From the NCBI RefSeq assembly GCF_002019635.1, contig NZ_KV917371.1, positions 1,656,001 to 1,720,000 on the forward strand: DNA of 64,000 nt, read 5' to 3'. Below are positions 12,122-21,010 of this stretch, piece after piece (position 1 is the stretch's first letter; each line of letters begins with the position of its first letter). The notes under the pieces were generated by a model that was not told the origin of the DNA, ran no database searches, and was given only the letters and a program-made list of their open reading frames with translations. The position numbers and the translations under genes were made by a program. The DNA is from Metabacillus halosaccharovorans. Lineage in GTDB: Bacteria > Bacillota > Bacilli > Bacillales > Bacillaceae.

Positions 12122-13086
12122 GATCCTTCTTTAGAATTTTCATATGCCGTAATAATTTTTGCAACAAGCGGGTGTCTGACAACATCAGATTGTTCAAGAT
12201 GAACAAAAGACAAACCACTCACATTAGTTAGAATGTCTTTAGCAACAGACAACCCTGATTTTACTCCTTTTGGCAAATCTACCTGTGTAATATCACCTGT
12301 TATGACCATTTTTGATCCAAATCCCAATCGTGTCAGGAACATTTTCATTTGCGCAGGTGTGGTATTTTGGGCCTCATCCAAAATAACAAATGCATCATCA
12401 AGGGTTCTACCTCTCATATACGCCAACGGGGCGATTTCAATCGTACCACGTTCTATTAAGCGTTGAGTATGTTCCATCCCTAACACATCATGTAAAGCAT
12501 CATATAAAGGTCTTAGATAGGGATCTACTTTCTCTTTTAGATCACCGGGTAAAAATCCTAGGCTCTCCCCTGCTTCCACTGCAGGCCGTGTTAAAATAAT
12601 TCGTTTTACAGATCCCAGTTTCAAAGCATTCACAGCCATCACAACGGCCAAATAAGTTTTTCCTGTTCCGGCAGGACCGATTCCAAAAACAAGATCTTTA
12701 TTTTGAATAGCTGAAATATAGTGGCGCTGCCCCAATGTTTTGACTCGAATGGATTTACCTTTGGCTGTTTTAGCAATTTCTTGGATATAAAGATTCTCTA
12801 ACTGATCTAACTTTTTTTCCTTCGCCATACTAATGGCATAAAGAACATCGCGTTCACTTATGTTTATCCCTTTTCGGATGATGAGGAGTAAGGATTTTAA
12901 TAATTCATCTACAAGTTGTACATGTTCAGCATTTCCTGAAACATATACACCTTCTCCCCTTGTTACGATGGATACGTTTAGTTCTTCTTCAATTCTTTTT
13001 AAATGAATGTCATGGTTTCCAAAAAGCGCTATCGCTTCATTTGGATTTTCTACTTGCTGATTCATTGTCACTAATTCTTCTGGCAT
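12118..13086 (-). CDS. phoH: PhoH-like ATPase
   Basis: A 322-residue PhoH-family NTPase; the family is related to the nucleotide-binding half of superfamily I helicases and is thought to act in RNA metabolism, though the substrate is not settled. An N-terminal KH-like region (about 15-90) precedes the ATPase domain with Walker A GPAGTGKTYLA and Walker B VILDEAQNTTP. It starts 3 bp after yqfD with a GGGAG ribosome site and is followed by a strong terminator, so it ends the yqfC-yqfD-phoH transcript. Confidence 0.95.
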   Translation of the reverse strand: MPEELVTMNQQVENPNEAIALFGNHDIHLKRIEEELNVSIVTRGEGVYVSGNAEHVQLVDELLKSLLLIIRKGINISERDVLYAISMAKEKKLDQLENLYIQEIAKTAKGKSIRVKTLGQRHYISAIQNKDLVFGIGPAGTGKTYLAVVMAVNALKLGSVKRIILTRPAVEAGESLGFLPGDLKEKVDPYLRPLYDALHDVLGMEHTQRLIERGTIEIAPLAYMRGRTLDDAFVILDEAQNTTPAQMKMFLTRLGFGSKMVITGDITQVDLPKGVKSGLSVAKDILTNVSGLSFVHLEQSDVVRHPLVAKIITAYENSKEGS

Positions 13087-13089
13087 TCT

Positions 13090-14277
13090 TTAGTCTCCCT
13101 GAACAATTGGTGTGGTTTTCACAATATTTTCAATTGCTTGATATAGTACGGTTAACCTAACTTTACCATTCTCATTCGTTTGGTGCAAAACTTTTTCTCC
13201 AGTTACCTTCTCTTTATCATCTAAATTCCCCTCTATATCCTTTCGGCCACGATCTAATGCAGCCTCCTTGGCTTGTTCAACTGTATATTTCCTCGTAACT
13301 TCTTCTTTTTCAAGGTAGGTTTCATTTGCATATGCGATCGGCAACGTAAAATTCAAAAACTTCAAGTGATAAACATCATCTTCCACTTCAAACGTTTTAT
13401 ACGTGTTTTTTCCAAATCCCCATATTGGAATCCTAAAATTGCCTATTTGAAGAAAATGCTTATCCTTATTATCCCCAGTTAATACTTGAAAAGTCGTATT
13501 TAAAGGAATTGTAATTGTTGTTTTATACCAGGTCTCACCATAAATTTCAGCTTTTGCTGGAACTTTCTTTTGGTCCTCTTCCTTACCGATTAAACCTGAA
13601 ACTAAAACTTGTCCTTTTGTTACGTGTTCATTCAATGTAGTTAATGGCTGCCCCTGCTCGACAAACATTTTTTTAATAACTGCTTCTTTTTCTGCGACAA
13701 TGTTTCTTGGACTTACAAGTTCTTCTTCTTCAGGTTGATTTTTTTCTACAACTTTTAAATGATAGGTTGTTCCCATCAGTTCAACTCCAACCCATGTAAT
13801 TTGCTCAATATTATCAGTTAAGGATTTTTGTATATCATCCGGATTCTCAACGAAAAATTGAAGCTTACCTGTTTTCACTCCAATTCTCGCTAATTCTTTT
13901 TTTATAATATGTTCTGTTTCCGGTGATGCACCCTCAACCTTAATTCCCCAAATCATATTTGATAAAACAAATATAACAACTAAAAATGCCAATAAACCAA
14001 GTACAAATCCACTGTTTTTCCAAGACTTCCTTATTAAGAAAGGAAAACCTGCTCTCCTTTCAAACCGGCATTTACATTCATTTTTTCTTACAACTGAACG
14101 AAGGGCATGTACATCTTGGAGGCGAATAAAAAAACTTAAGCTATTATTTTTGCTGCGCTTAACTTTCCAAATAACGATATTCTCCCTCATACAGTCATTT
14201 AAAAACCTTTCTGTTCCTCTTCCCTCGATATTGACTTTTACAACACCATATAGATAACTAGTCCATTGATTTTTCAT
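13090..14277 (-). CDS. yqfD: Sporulation protein YqfD
   Basis: A 395-residue protein of the YqfD/SpoIV family, made in the mother cell during sporulation in B. subtilis; its molecular role is unclear. It has a cytoplasmic N-terminal domain, a single membrane helix at about residues 90-112 (FVLGLLAFLVVIFVLSNMIW) and a long outer domain with PRNIVAEKEAVIKKMFVEQG. A longer in-frame ORF exists; I chose the ATG at 14275-14277 (MKNQWTSYLYG) because GGGGGAG lies just ahead and the N-terminus matches the family. It lies between yqfC and phoH. Confidence 0.92.
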   Translation of the reverse strand: MKNQWTSYLYGVVKVNIEGRGTERFLNDCMRENIVIWKVKRSKNNSLSFFIRLQDVHALRSVVRKNECKCRFERRAGFPFLIRKSWKNSGFVLGLLAFLVVIFVLSNMIWGIKVEGASPETEHIIKKELARIGVKTGKLQFFVENPDDIQKSLTDNIEQITWVGVELMGTTYHLKVVEKNQPEEEELVSPRNIVAEKEAVIKKMFVEQGQPLTTLNEHVTKGQVLVSGLIGKEEDQKKVPAKAEIYGETWYKTTITIPLNTTFQVLTGDNKDKHFLQIGNFRIPIWGFGKNTYKTFEVEDDVYHLKFLNFTLPIAYANETYLEKEEVTRKYTVEQAKEAALDRGRKDIEGNLDDKEKVTGEKVLHQTNENGKVRLTVLYQAIENIVKTTPIVQGD

Positions 14278-14426
14278 CCTTCTCCCCCTTGTAAACCACA
14301 TTACACTTAAATGCTCTATTCTATTTGTCTGCTGTGTTTCTTTCAGATGATCCACAGCAGACGCCAGAGATCATGTCCCAAGATCCTTTTTGGTTTTTAT
14401 CCTGAGTACATTTAACAAAAAAGAAA

Positions 14427-14714
14427 TTATGTTTCATCGAGATATAAAACTTGAACGATTTTTCCTTCTAATAAAATTTCTTCCGGTAGGATCGTCTTTA
14501 TGACAAAGGCCTCGCCTTTAATTAATAATTGTCCCTGCTTGAGTAATAGGCGAAGCTCAGTATCAGTGAATTTTAGGAGTCCACGATGATTTTCTATGTA
14601 AATATGAAGCTGTCCAACCATCGTAATTCTAGGAAGATCCATCATGACATCCGGCGGTAGTTCGATTGTGTTAGTGATCCATCGTGTAAGTTGCTGGCGC
14701 CATTTTTTTGCCAT
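14427..14714 (-). CDS. yqfC: Sporulation protein YqfC
   Basis: A 95-residue member of the YqfC family, which always accompanies yqfD in spore formers and is expressed under SigE in B. subtilis. The N-terminus is basic (MAKKWRQQLTRWITN); the rest reads as mixed beta segments around RITMVGQLHIYIENH and LLKQGQLLIKGEAF. A GGGGGT ribosome site precedes the ATG. About 150 bp separate it from yqfD. A candidate SigE promoter lies directly upstream. Molecular function is unknown. Confidence 0.9.
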   Translation of the reverse strand: MAKKWRQQLTRWITNTIELPPDVMMDLPRITMVGQLHIYIENHRGLLKFTDTELRLLLKQGQLLIKGEAFVIKTILPEEILLEGKIVQVLYLDET

Positions 14715-14738
14715 AAAAAAAGACCCCCTTTCATCTCA

Positions 14739-14768
14739 TATGTATGAGAGAAAATGAAGTCTTATAAC
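14739..14768 (-). promoter_or_regulatory. Candidate SigE promoter of yqfC
   Basis: Minus strand GTTATAA (14762-14768), a 15-bp spacer, and CATACATA (14739-14746). The -10 matches the SigE consensus CATACAnT except at the last base. The expected transcript would start about 20 bases before the yqfC ATG. Confidence 0.5.
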
Positions 14769-14783
14769 AGATTATTTGATAAG

Positions 14784-15278
14784 TTACGAATGTCTTCTCG
14801 TTTTTGTATAATGTGGATTTTTTGCACGGGGCGGCCCTAATATTTCACTCCAAATAACACCTTGGGCTGCCTTATTTTGATCAATAACAAGATGATTTTG
14901 CCGAACATTTCGATTAACTGAAAGTGTTCGCTCCTGAGGCATGACGGACTTTGGTTTAGGTTGCTCTTTTACAACCCTTACCTCTATCTCTTTTTCTGAA
15001 GAACGCTGCTTCATCTTCTCATATGCCTCTTGTACCGTTTGAAGAGGTGGCTTACTTCCATCGTTTCTTTTTTTAGATTCAACAGTTGTCATGACAGGTT
15101 TTGGTACCGGCCTTGCAGTTGGTCTAGGGTTTTGCCTAGGTTCTTGACGAGTTTTTGGTTGATTAGGTACTTTTTGCTTGTTTTCTTCTTTATTACTTTT
15201 ATTGGTAAAGAGTCTTGAAAACAACCATACAAGAAATGCCCATACGATTGGATTGGAAATGATATCTGTAATATCCAT
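14784..15278 (-). CDS. yqfB: YqfB-like small membrane-anchored protein of the flotillin operon
   Basis: A 164-residue protein with no domain I can name. It has one N-terminal hydrophobic helix (about residues 8-25, SNPIVWAFLVWLFSRLF), then a Lys/Pro/Gln-rich, probably disordered and strongly basic middle, and a C-terminal block VIWSEILGPPRAKNPH that looks conserved. It occupies the position of B. subtilis yqfB, third gene of the SigW-dependent yqeZ-yqfA-yqfB operon, 69 bp after floA. The symbol rests on position; a role with FloA in the membrane is an inference. Confidence 0.75.
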   Translation of the reverse strand: MDITDIISNPIVWAFLVWLFSRLFTNKSNKEENKQKVPNQPKTRQEPRQNPRPTARPVPKPVMTTVESKKRNDGSKPPLQTVQEAYEKMKQRSSEKEIEVRVVKEQPKPKSVMPQERTLSVNRNVRQNHLVIDQNKAAQGVIWSEILGPPRAKNPHYTKTRRHS

Positions 15279-15347
15279 GTTTTCTCCCTCCTTTTGTGAG
15301 GAAAGGGAATGAAGCCCAATCTTTCATCCCCTTATTATTTACAACTA

Positions 15348-16340
15348 TTAATATTGCTCAGGATCACTTTGATCATTATTTGTTTTTCCAATTGAATCTC
15401 TCATCTCAGTATCAGCTGAAATATTTTTGATGTTCATATAATCCATCACACCAATATTCCCAGAACGTAATGCCTCAGACATAGCAAGAGGAACCTGTGC
15501 TTCTGCTTCCACAACTTTCGCTTTCATCTCTTGGACACGAGCAAGCATTTCTTGTTCCTGTGCTACAGCCATTGCTCTTCTTTCCTCAGCTTTTGCCTGT
15601 GCTATTTTCTTATCTGCCTCAGCCTGCTCTGTTTGTAATTCAGCACCGATATTTTTACCGATATCAACGTCCGCAATATCAATCGAGAGAATTTCAAAGG
15701 CAGTACCTGAATCAAGGCCTTTACCTAATACTGTTTGTGATATCATATCAGGGTTTTCTAGAACTTTTTTATGGTCTCTTTGAGAACCGATTGTACTAAC
15801 AATCCCTTCACCAACACGAGCAATAATGGTATCTTCCCCTGCTCCACCGACCAAACGATCTATATTAGCTCTAACAGTAATCCTTGCTTTTGCTTTAACT
15901 TCAATACCATCCATTGCTACACCGGAAATGAATGGCGTTTCTATGACTTTAGGGTTAACACTCATTTGTACAGCTTCTAACACGTCACGTCCAGCTAAAT
16001 CGATTGCTGCAGCACGTTCAAACGTTAAATCAATATTTGCTCTTTCTGCTGCTATTAGTGCATTTACAACACGGTCTACATTTCCTCCCGCTAAATAGTG
16101 ACTTTCTAGCTGATTTGTCGTAACACCAAGCCCTGCCTTATGTGCCTTAATTAATGGATTAACTACTCTGCTTGGGATTACTCGACGTAATCTCATCCCG
16201 ATTAGAGTGAAAATACTAATTCTTACACCTGCAGCTAAGGCAGAAATCCACAGTGCGATTGGCACAAACGTAAAGAATACACCCAAAAAGATTAAACCTA
16301 AAATAACGAGTCCAATTAATAAGATACCAGATGGATCCAT
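15348..16340 (-). CDS. floA: Flotillin-like protein FloA
   Basis: FloA is a bacterial flotillin that organises functional membrane microdomains. The 330-residue protein (formerly UPF0365) has a hydrophobic N-terminal hairpin (about 5-50), an SPFH-like domain ([20 protein letters not shown], then [20 protein letters not shown]) and a C-terminal Ala/Glu/Gln-rich coiled coil ([20 protein letters not shown]). It starts 34 bp after nfeD, with which flotillins are typically paired. Expression is probably SigW-dependent from the promoter upstream of nfeD. Confidence 0.96.
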   Translation of the reverse strand: MDPSGILLIGLVILGLIFLGVFFTFVPIALWISALAAGVRISIFTLIGMRLRRVIPSRVVNPLIKAHKAGLGVTTNQLESHYLAGGNVDRVVNALIAAERANIDLTFERAAAIDLAGRDVLEAVQMSVNPKVIETPFISGVAMDGIEVKAKARITVRANIDRLVGGAGEDTIIARVGEGIVSTIGSQRDHKKVLENPDMISQTVLGKGLDSGTAFEILSIDIADVDIGKNIGAELQTEQAEADKKIAQAKAEERRAMAVAQEQEMLARVQEMKAKVVEAEAQVPLAMSEALRSGNIGVMDYMNIKNISADTEMRDSIGKTNNDQSDPEQY

Positions 16341-16374
16341 TGTTATATTCCTCCTATTTTCCTAAATATTAATA

Positions 16375-17697
16375 TTAATCATTTAACTCTCTCACAACAA
16401 TACGTGAGCCTTCAACTTTAATCACTTTAACCTTTTGACCTTTTATAATATACCCGCCTTCAGTTACGACGTCCAGTCGTTCATCATTAATAACCGCTGT
16501 CCCAGAAGGTCTTAATGTTGTTAAAGCAATACCTTCTGCTCCAACTAATTCACGTCTGGAAACATTTGATACATACCCACTTTCGGTATTTGTTGAGTCA
16601 CGCAATATTAGCTTTTTAAAGATATTCATACGCTTTCCAAACACCTTTACTAATAGAATAGATGCTGCAAATGCTACAGCAAAAGAAATCAATAATGATA
16701 TCGTCATATGAACGAAATTCCCTGACGCAACATACAAACTGCCAATAACGCTTGCAAAACCTAGTATACCTAATATCCCGCCAGGTACAAATAATTCAGC
16801 TATTAAGAAAATAACCCCTAATATAAAGAGTATTATGGCTTCCATCCCTGCCAGACCAGCTACTAGGTGCCCGTAAAAGAATAAAAGCAGTGCAGAAATT
16901 CCCATAAACCCAGGAACTCCAAATCCTGGTGAATAAAGCTCCACAACTAATCCTAAGCTGCCTATAGATAAAAGAATTGGAACAACAACAGGGTTTGTAA
17001 TAAATCGGGCTATTTTCTCTGCAAGACTTTCCTCGGCTTTTAAGACTTCTGCACCCTCAAGGTCAAGTTGAGTTAACAAGTCTTCTAAGCTTGAAGCAGT
17101 TCCTTCTGAATAGCCAACTTCTAATGCCTGCTTTGTTTCAAGAGTTAACAAATCACCCTTGCCGGCACCATATTCAGGAATATCTACATCTTTATCGGCC
17201 ATAGCTAACGCAAATTTAGGATCACGGCCATTTCGTTCTGCAGATTCCCGCATTTCAGACAGCCACAAAGATTGTGCTTTATCATCAGCTGCATTCCCAT
17301 CACCTGTGATAATTGCTGCAGACCCCATTTGACTGCCTGGCGCCATATAAATTTGATCAGCATTTAATGCAATATAAGCTCCAGCTGATATAGCGCGTCT
17401 ATTTATATAAGCTGTTATTGGAATCTCACTTGAACGAAGGGTATCTGAAATTTCCATGGCTCCGTCAACTGCTCCACCAAGAGTATCAATTTCCAGGATA
17501 ATATGATCTACATTTTGTGTTTGTGCTTCATTAATATTTCTTTTTATATATTGAGAAAGTCCTTTTTCAACAGTTTCTTCGACAGGAATGACATAAACTT
17601 TTTGAGTCGAATCAGCTTTAGCTATTGCCTGATACCCTTGATAAAAACTAAGCAAAAAAGCAAAAGCAATCAAAAATAGAAAAAACTGTTTTTTCAC
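16375..17697 (-). CDS. nfeD: NfeD1b-type membrane protease-like protein
   Basis: The partner protein of flotillin (B. subtilis YqeZ/NfeD2-class long form). The 440 residues comprise a signal-like hydrophobic N-terminus (about 5-25), a ClpP/SppA-like serine protease domain with INRRAISAGAYIALNAD and MAPGSQMGSA, four to five membrane helices (about 230-350), and a C-terminal OB-fold NfeD domain. The start is a GTG with the ribosome site GGAGGG. It heads the nfeD-floA-yqfB operon behind a SigW-type promoter, so induction by envelope stress is expected. Confidence 0.94.
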   Translation of the reverse strand: MKKQFFLFLIAFAFLLSFYQGYQAIAKADSTQKVYVIPVEETVEKGLSQYIKRNINEAQTQNVDHIILEIDTLGGAVDGAMEISDTLRSSEIPITAYINRRAISAGAYIALNADQIYMAPGSQMGSAAIITGDGNAADDKAQSLWLSEMRESAERNGRDPKFALAMADKDVDIPEYGAGKGDLLTLETKQALEVGYSEGTASSLEDLLTQLDLEGAEVLKAEESLAEKIARFITNPVVVPILLSIGSLGLVVELYSPGFGVPGFMGISALLLFFYGHLVAGLAGMEAIILFILGVIFLIAELFVPGGILGILGFASVIGSLYVASGNFVHMTISLLISFAVAFAASILLVKVFGKRMNIFKKLILRDSTNTESGYVSNVSRRELVGAEGIALTTLRPSGTAVINDERLDVVTEGGYIIKGQKVKVIKVEGSRIVVRELND

Positions 17698-17816
17698 TTA
17701 TTTCCCTCCTTTCACTTTAATAGTTCATGGTTGGACCAGACGCAAATTGCTTCTTGGCTCAAGCTCTTAAAAGCCCGAATTGAACACTGAAAATCTAAAG
17801 CTTAATCAGATAATAG

Positions 17817-17845
17817 TAATACGAATGTAAGTGCAAAAGGTTTCA
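17817..17845 (-). promoter_or_regulatory. SigW-type promoter of nfeD-floA-yqfB
   Basis: TGAAAC (17840-17845), a 16-bp spacer, and CGTATTA (17817-17823) on the minus strand match the extracytoplasmic-function SigW consensus. The orthologous operon in B. subtilis is in the SigW regulon. I see no competing SigA promoter in the gap. Confidence 0.88.
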
Positions 17846-17912
17846 ATAATTTTATGTATACGTTATCTCACTTCTTATTAGTCTTTTTCTTATATTAGTT
17901 TGTTTACTTTTG

Positions 17913-17951
17913 CAGATAGTAAAAACACCTTGCTAAGGCAAGGTGTTTTAC
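17913..17951 (-). terminator. Terminator of rpsU-yqeY
   Basis: Minus-strand stem AAAACACCTTGC / GCAAGGTGTTTT with a CTTA loop and a following T-run, five bases past the yqeY stop. Confidence 0.92.
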
Positions 17952-17955
17952 TCAT

Positions 17956-18402
17956 TTATGATAGCTGTTGTTGCACAAGCTTATTAACAAGACTTCCGTC
18001 TGCTTTACCTTTTACTTTGGGCATAAGTGCTCCCATGACTTTCCCCATGTCGGCTTTAGAAGTAGCATTTACTTCTGAAATAGTCTTTTTTACAATTTCA
18101 GAAACTTCTTCCTCGGAAAGCTGCTCAGGCATATAATCGACAAGTATATCGATTTCTGCTTGTGTTTTTTCAACTAAGTCCAAACGATCAGCATTTTTGA
18201 ATTCCTGGAGGGAGTCTTTTCGTTGTTTAAGTTCGCGAGAAAGAACCGTCAATTCTTCTTCAGCAGACAATTCGTTATTGCCAAGTTTAATTGCTTCATT
18301 TTGTAAAGCAGCCTTGACCATACGAATAACAACTAATTTGTCTTTTTCTTTGTTTTTCATCGCTTGTTTCATGTCTTGATTCAACCGATCAAGAAGACTC
18401 AT
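17956..18402 (-). CDS. yqeY: YqeY / GatB-tail domain protein
   Basis: A 148-residue free-standing homologue of the C-terminal tail domain of amidotransferase subunit GatB, which binds tRNA; the role of the stand-alone form is not known. Conserved parts are the N-terminal [21 protein letters not shown] and the C-terminal [20 protein letters not shown]. It follows rpsU by 14 bp, an arrangement common in Bacilli, and is followed by a strong terminator. Length and frame are intact. Confidence 0.94.
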   Translation of the reverse strand: MSLLDRLNQDMKQAMKNKEKDKLVVIRMVKAALQNEAIKLGNNELSAEEELTVLSRELKQRKDSLQEFKNADRLDLVEKTQAEIDILVDYMPEQLSEEEVSEIVKKTISEVNATSKADMGKVMGALMPKVKGKADGSLVNKLVQQQLS

Positions 18403-18416
18403 ACGTACACCCTCTT

Positions 18417-18590
18417 TTAGAATTTGCGCTTTCTAGCTGCTTCAGACTTTTTCTTACGCTTTACGCTAGGCTTTTCATAGAATTCGCGCTTTCTAGCTTC
18501 TTGTATTGTACCACTTTTTGATACAGTACGTTTGAAACGACGAAGAGCATCTTCAAGCGACTCGTTTTTACGAACGACCGTTTTTGACAT
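18417..18590 (-). CDS. rpsU: 30S ribosomal protein S21
   Basis: The 57-residue bS21 protein of the small subunit. It starts [20 protein letters not shown] and ends in a very basic tail ([14 protein letters not shown]). A much longer in-frame ORF extends upstream, but only the ATG at 18588-18590 has a ribosome site (GGAGGGAGGG) and gives the conserved N-terminus. It is co-transcribed with yqeY from a strong promoter about 80 bp upstream. Confidence 0.97.
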   Translation of the reverse strand: MSKTVVRKNESLEDALRRFKRTVSKSGTIQEARKREFYEKPSVKRKKKSEAARKRKF

Positions 18591-18639
18591 TCTCTTTCCC
18601 TCCCTCCGAATACAACCAATCGACATCTTGTAAATAAAA

Positions 18640-18661
18640 ACATGTCTATAGATAAACATGT
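18640..18661 (-). repeat. Inverted repeat at the rpsU transcript 5' end
   Basis: ACATGT at 18640-18645 and 18656-18661 can pair around a 10-base loop. The start expected from the promoter is near 18663, so the hairpin would sit at the very 5' end of the rpsU mRNA. Its role is unknown. Confidence 0.6.
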
Positions 18662-18669
18662 ACTTTGAC

Positions 18670-18698
18670 ATTATAATATAATGAATAATACAGGTCAA
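18670..18698 (-). promoter_or_regulatory. SigA promoter of rpsU-yqeY
   Basis: TTGACC (18693-18698), a 17-bp spacer, and TATAAT (18670-18675) on the minus strand. Confidence 0.88.
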
Positions 18699-18809
18699 CT
18701 CATATCATAAAAAGATCTTGGTTTCTGAATAAGTTTAAATGTTAAGTTTATTTTATGCAGATTAAAATTGTTTGATTGTACAAATTGACCAGATGTTATC
18801 AGATTTAAA

Positions 18810-19478
18810 TTAGTAATCTGATGTTGAAGCTTCTCCTTTTATAATGGCTACTCCAGAGCTTGCTCCTATTCGTGTTGCACCAGCTTTTATAAGTGCCTCT
18901 GCACCTTCTGTATCTCTTACTCCTCCTGAAGCCTTTACACCTATTGTAGGACCTACTGTTTTTCTCATTAGTGAAATATCCTCTACAGTAGCGCCACCTG
19001 TTGAAAAGCCTGTCGAAGTTTTCACAAAGTCTGCTCCTGCTTTTACAGAAAGTTCACAAGCTCTAACTTTTTCTTCTTCAGTAAGCAAACTAGTTTCAAT
19101 AATAACCTTCGTTAACGCTTTCCCATTTGCAGCGTCAACAACTGCTTTTATGTCTTTTAGAATAAGATCATCGTTTTTATCCTTTAGTGCTCCGATATTA
19201 ATGACCATATCCACTTCTGTTGCACCTTTTTCAATGGCATCCTTTGTTTCAAACGCTTTTGTTTCAGGTGTGTTTGCCCCTAGTGGAAATCCAATCACTG
19301 TGCAAACCTTAACTTCTGAATTCTTTAGTAACTGAGCAGCTGTTTCAACCCATGTCGGGTTTACGCAAACGGATGCAAATTTATACTCAGTTGCTTCCTG
19401 ACAAAGCTTTTCAATAACATCTCTGGTTGTATCTGCTTTCAAGGCTGTATGGTCAATCATATTCGCTATTTTAGACAT
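18810..19478 (-). CDS. deoC: Deoxyribose-phosphate aldolase
   Basis: Cleaves 2-deoxyribose-5-phosphate to glyceraldehyde-3-phosphate and acetaldehyde in deoxynucleoside catabolism. The 222-residue TIM barrel shows [34 protein letters not shown], the Schiff-base region [11 protein letters not shown], and [17 protein letters not shown] with the catalytic Lys. It stands alone, flanked by hairpins, without the deoR, pdp or nupC genes it accompanies elsewhere in Bacillus. In B. subtilis deoC lies elsewhere, so its position here is a small synteny difference. Confidence 0.96.
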   Translation of the reverse strand: MSKIANMIDHTALKADTTRDVIEKLCQEATEYKFASVCVNPTWVETAAQLLKNSEVKVCTVIGFPLGANTPETKAFETKDAIEKGATEVDMVINIGALKDKNDDLILKDIKAVVDAANGKALTKVIIETSLLTEEEKVRACELSVKAGADFVKTSTGFSTGGATVEDISLMRKTVGPTIGVKASGGVRDTEGAEALIKAGATRIGASSGVAIIKGEASTSDY

Positions 19479-19540
19479 TATGTATCGTCTCCTTATTAAT
19501 AGTTGTCCGACCTCTTACATCTTAACATTTATTCTGTATA

Positions 19541-19568
19541 AAAACGAGTACAAAATTAATTTGTACTC
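19541..19568 (-). terminator. Second hairpin terminator between mtaB and deoC
   Basis: Minus-strand stem GAGTACAAA / TTTGTACTC followed by GTTTTTAT. It lies downstream of the longer hairpin at 19601 and upstream of deoC, so it probably backs up termination of the dnaK operon. Confidence 0.65.
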
Positions 19569-19600
19569 CATCACTGCTTTTTATCACATTATCATTATAT

Positions 19601-19643
19601 ATTTCAAAAGGGCCAGCATTTTTTATGCTGACCCTTTTGAAAT
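19601..19643 (-). terminator. Terminator of the dnaK operon after mtaB
   Basis: A long perfect-looking stem ATTTCAAAAGGG(T)CAGCAT / ATGCTG(G)CCCTTTTGAAAT with an A/T loop, overlapping the mtaB stop. It can form on either strand. Confidence 0.85.
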
Positions 19644-21004
19644 CATGATGTTAATCGTACTTTTTCAGTTGGTTTGTGAATATCTTCCATTACTTTTACA
19701 AACTGACCCTCATTGTAGGGGTACCCGGCTTTCGTAATTTTCACTTTAACAATTTTTCCAACCATTTCTTCATTTGCAGGTAATACAACCTTCAAGTAGT
19801 TATCTGTATAACCTACATATAAATCTTCGTTTTGCTCTTCTTTATATCTTTCTTCAGGAATAACCTCTAACACTTCATTTTCAAATTGTGAAGAATATTC
19901 CTTCGCAAGTTGGTTAGAAAGTTCAATTAATCGATGAACACGGTTATTTTTAATTTCTTCATCTATTTGATCATCCATGCGAGCAGCAGGTGTTCCTGTA
20001 CGCTTGGAATAAGGAAAAACATGGAGCTCAGAGAACTTGTATTTTTTTATGAAGTTATAAGTTTCCATAAATTCTTCTTCTGTTTCACCTGGGAACCCAA
20101 CAATAACATCAGATGTTATGGCTAAGCCCGGCAATGCTTCTTTTAAGCGATCTAAACGTTCCGCAAAAAACTCCATTGTATATTTTCTGCGCATACGCTT
20201 TAATACTGTGTCAGATCCAGACTGAATTGGGATGTGCAAATGACGTACAACCTTGTCTGATTTCTTAAGGACCTCAATAACTTCATCTGAAATCTGACTC
20301 GCTTCAATAGAAGAAATACGAATACGTTTCAGTCCTTCTACTTGTTCATCTAAATCTCTTAATAGCATAGCAAGATTATAATCTTTTAAATCTTCACCAT
20401 AGCCCCCTGTATGAATTCCTGTTAGTACGATCTCTTTATATCCAGCGTTAACTAGCTGCTGAGCTTGTGCAACAACCTCTTTCGGATCACGTGAACGCAT
20501 TAACCCACGAGCCCACGGAATAATACAGAAAGTACAAAAATTATTACATCCTTCCTGTATCTTTAATGAAGCTCTTGTACGATCAGTAAAAGATGGTACA
20601 TCAAGTTCTTCATATACACGTGTCTTCATGATATTTCTAACACCGTTAATCGGCTGTCTTTCTTTTTTAAATTGTTCTATATACTCAAGCATTTTTACAC
20701 GATCTTGAGTTCCTACAACAATATCTACACCTGGTATCGCCATAATTTCAGCAGGTGAAGTCTGGGCATAGCATCCTGTTACACAAATAACACCATCAGG
20801 ATTTTTTCTAATCGCACGTCGAATAACTTGTCGACTTTTTTTATCACCTGTGTTTGTTACTGTACACGTATTAATGACATATACATCTGCAACTCGTTCG
20901 TATTCTGTCCGCTCATAGCCAGCTTCTTTAAATAGCTGCCAAATGGCTTCTGTTTCATAATGATTTACCTTGCAACCTAATGTATGAAATGCTACTGTAG
21001 GCAT
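19643..21004 (-). CDS. mtaB: tRNA t6A37 methylthiotransferase MtaB
   Basis: A radical-SAM enzyme that converts t6A37 to ms2t6A37 in ANN-decoding tRNAs. The 453-residue protein has the N-terminal UPF0004 domain (HTLGCKVNHYETEA), the radical-SAM cluster CNNFCTFCIIPWARG, and a C-terminal TRAM domain (about 375-440). It starts 6 bp after rsmE and is the last gene of the heat-shock operon, as in B. subtilis (yqeV). Confidence 0.96.
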   Translation of the reverse strand: MPTVAFHTLGCKVNHYETEAIWQLFKEAGYERTEYERVADVYVINTCTVTNTGDKKSRQVIRRAIRKNPDGVICVTGCYAQTSPAEIMAIPGVDIVVGTQDRVKMLEYIEQFKKERQPINGVRNIMKTRVYEELDVPSFTDRTRASLKIQEGCNNFCTFCIIPWARGLMRSRDPKEVVAQAQQLVNAGYKEIVLTGIHTGGYGEDLKDYNLAMLLRDLDEQVEGLKRIRISSIEASQISDEVIEVLKKSDKVVRHLHIPIQSGSDTVLKRMRRKYTMEFFAERLDRLKEALPGLAITSDVIVGFPGETEEEFMETYNFIKKYKFSELHVFPYSKRTGTPAARMDDQIDEEIKNNRVHRLIELSNQLAKEYSSQFENEVLEVIPEERYKEEQNEDLYVGYTDNYLKVVLPANEEMVGKIVKVKITKAGYPYNEGQFVKVMEDIHKPTEKVRLTS

Positions 21005-21010
21005 TATTTA

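Noticed and set aside
15497-15799. A 100-codon plus-strand ORF opposite floA
   Set aside because: It is a shadow of the Ala/Glu-rich coiled-coil coding sequence of floA and has no ribosome site or family resemblance.
18844-19335. A 163-codon plus-strand ORF opposite deoC
   Set aside because: It is antisense to a clear deoC gene, has no ribosome site, and its Ser/Ala/Val-rich composition is what the opposite strand of an aldolase gene gives.
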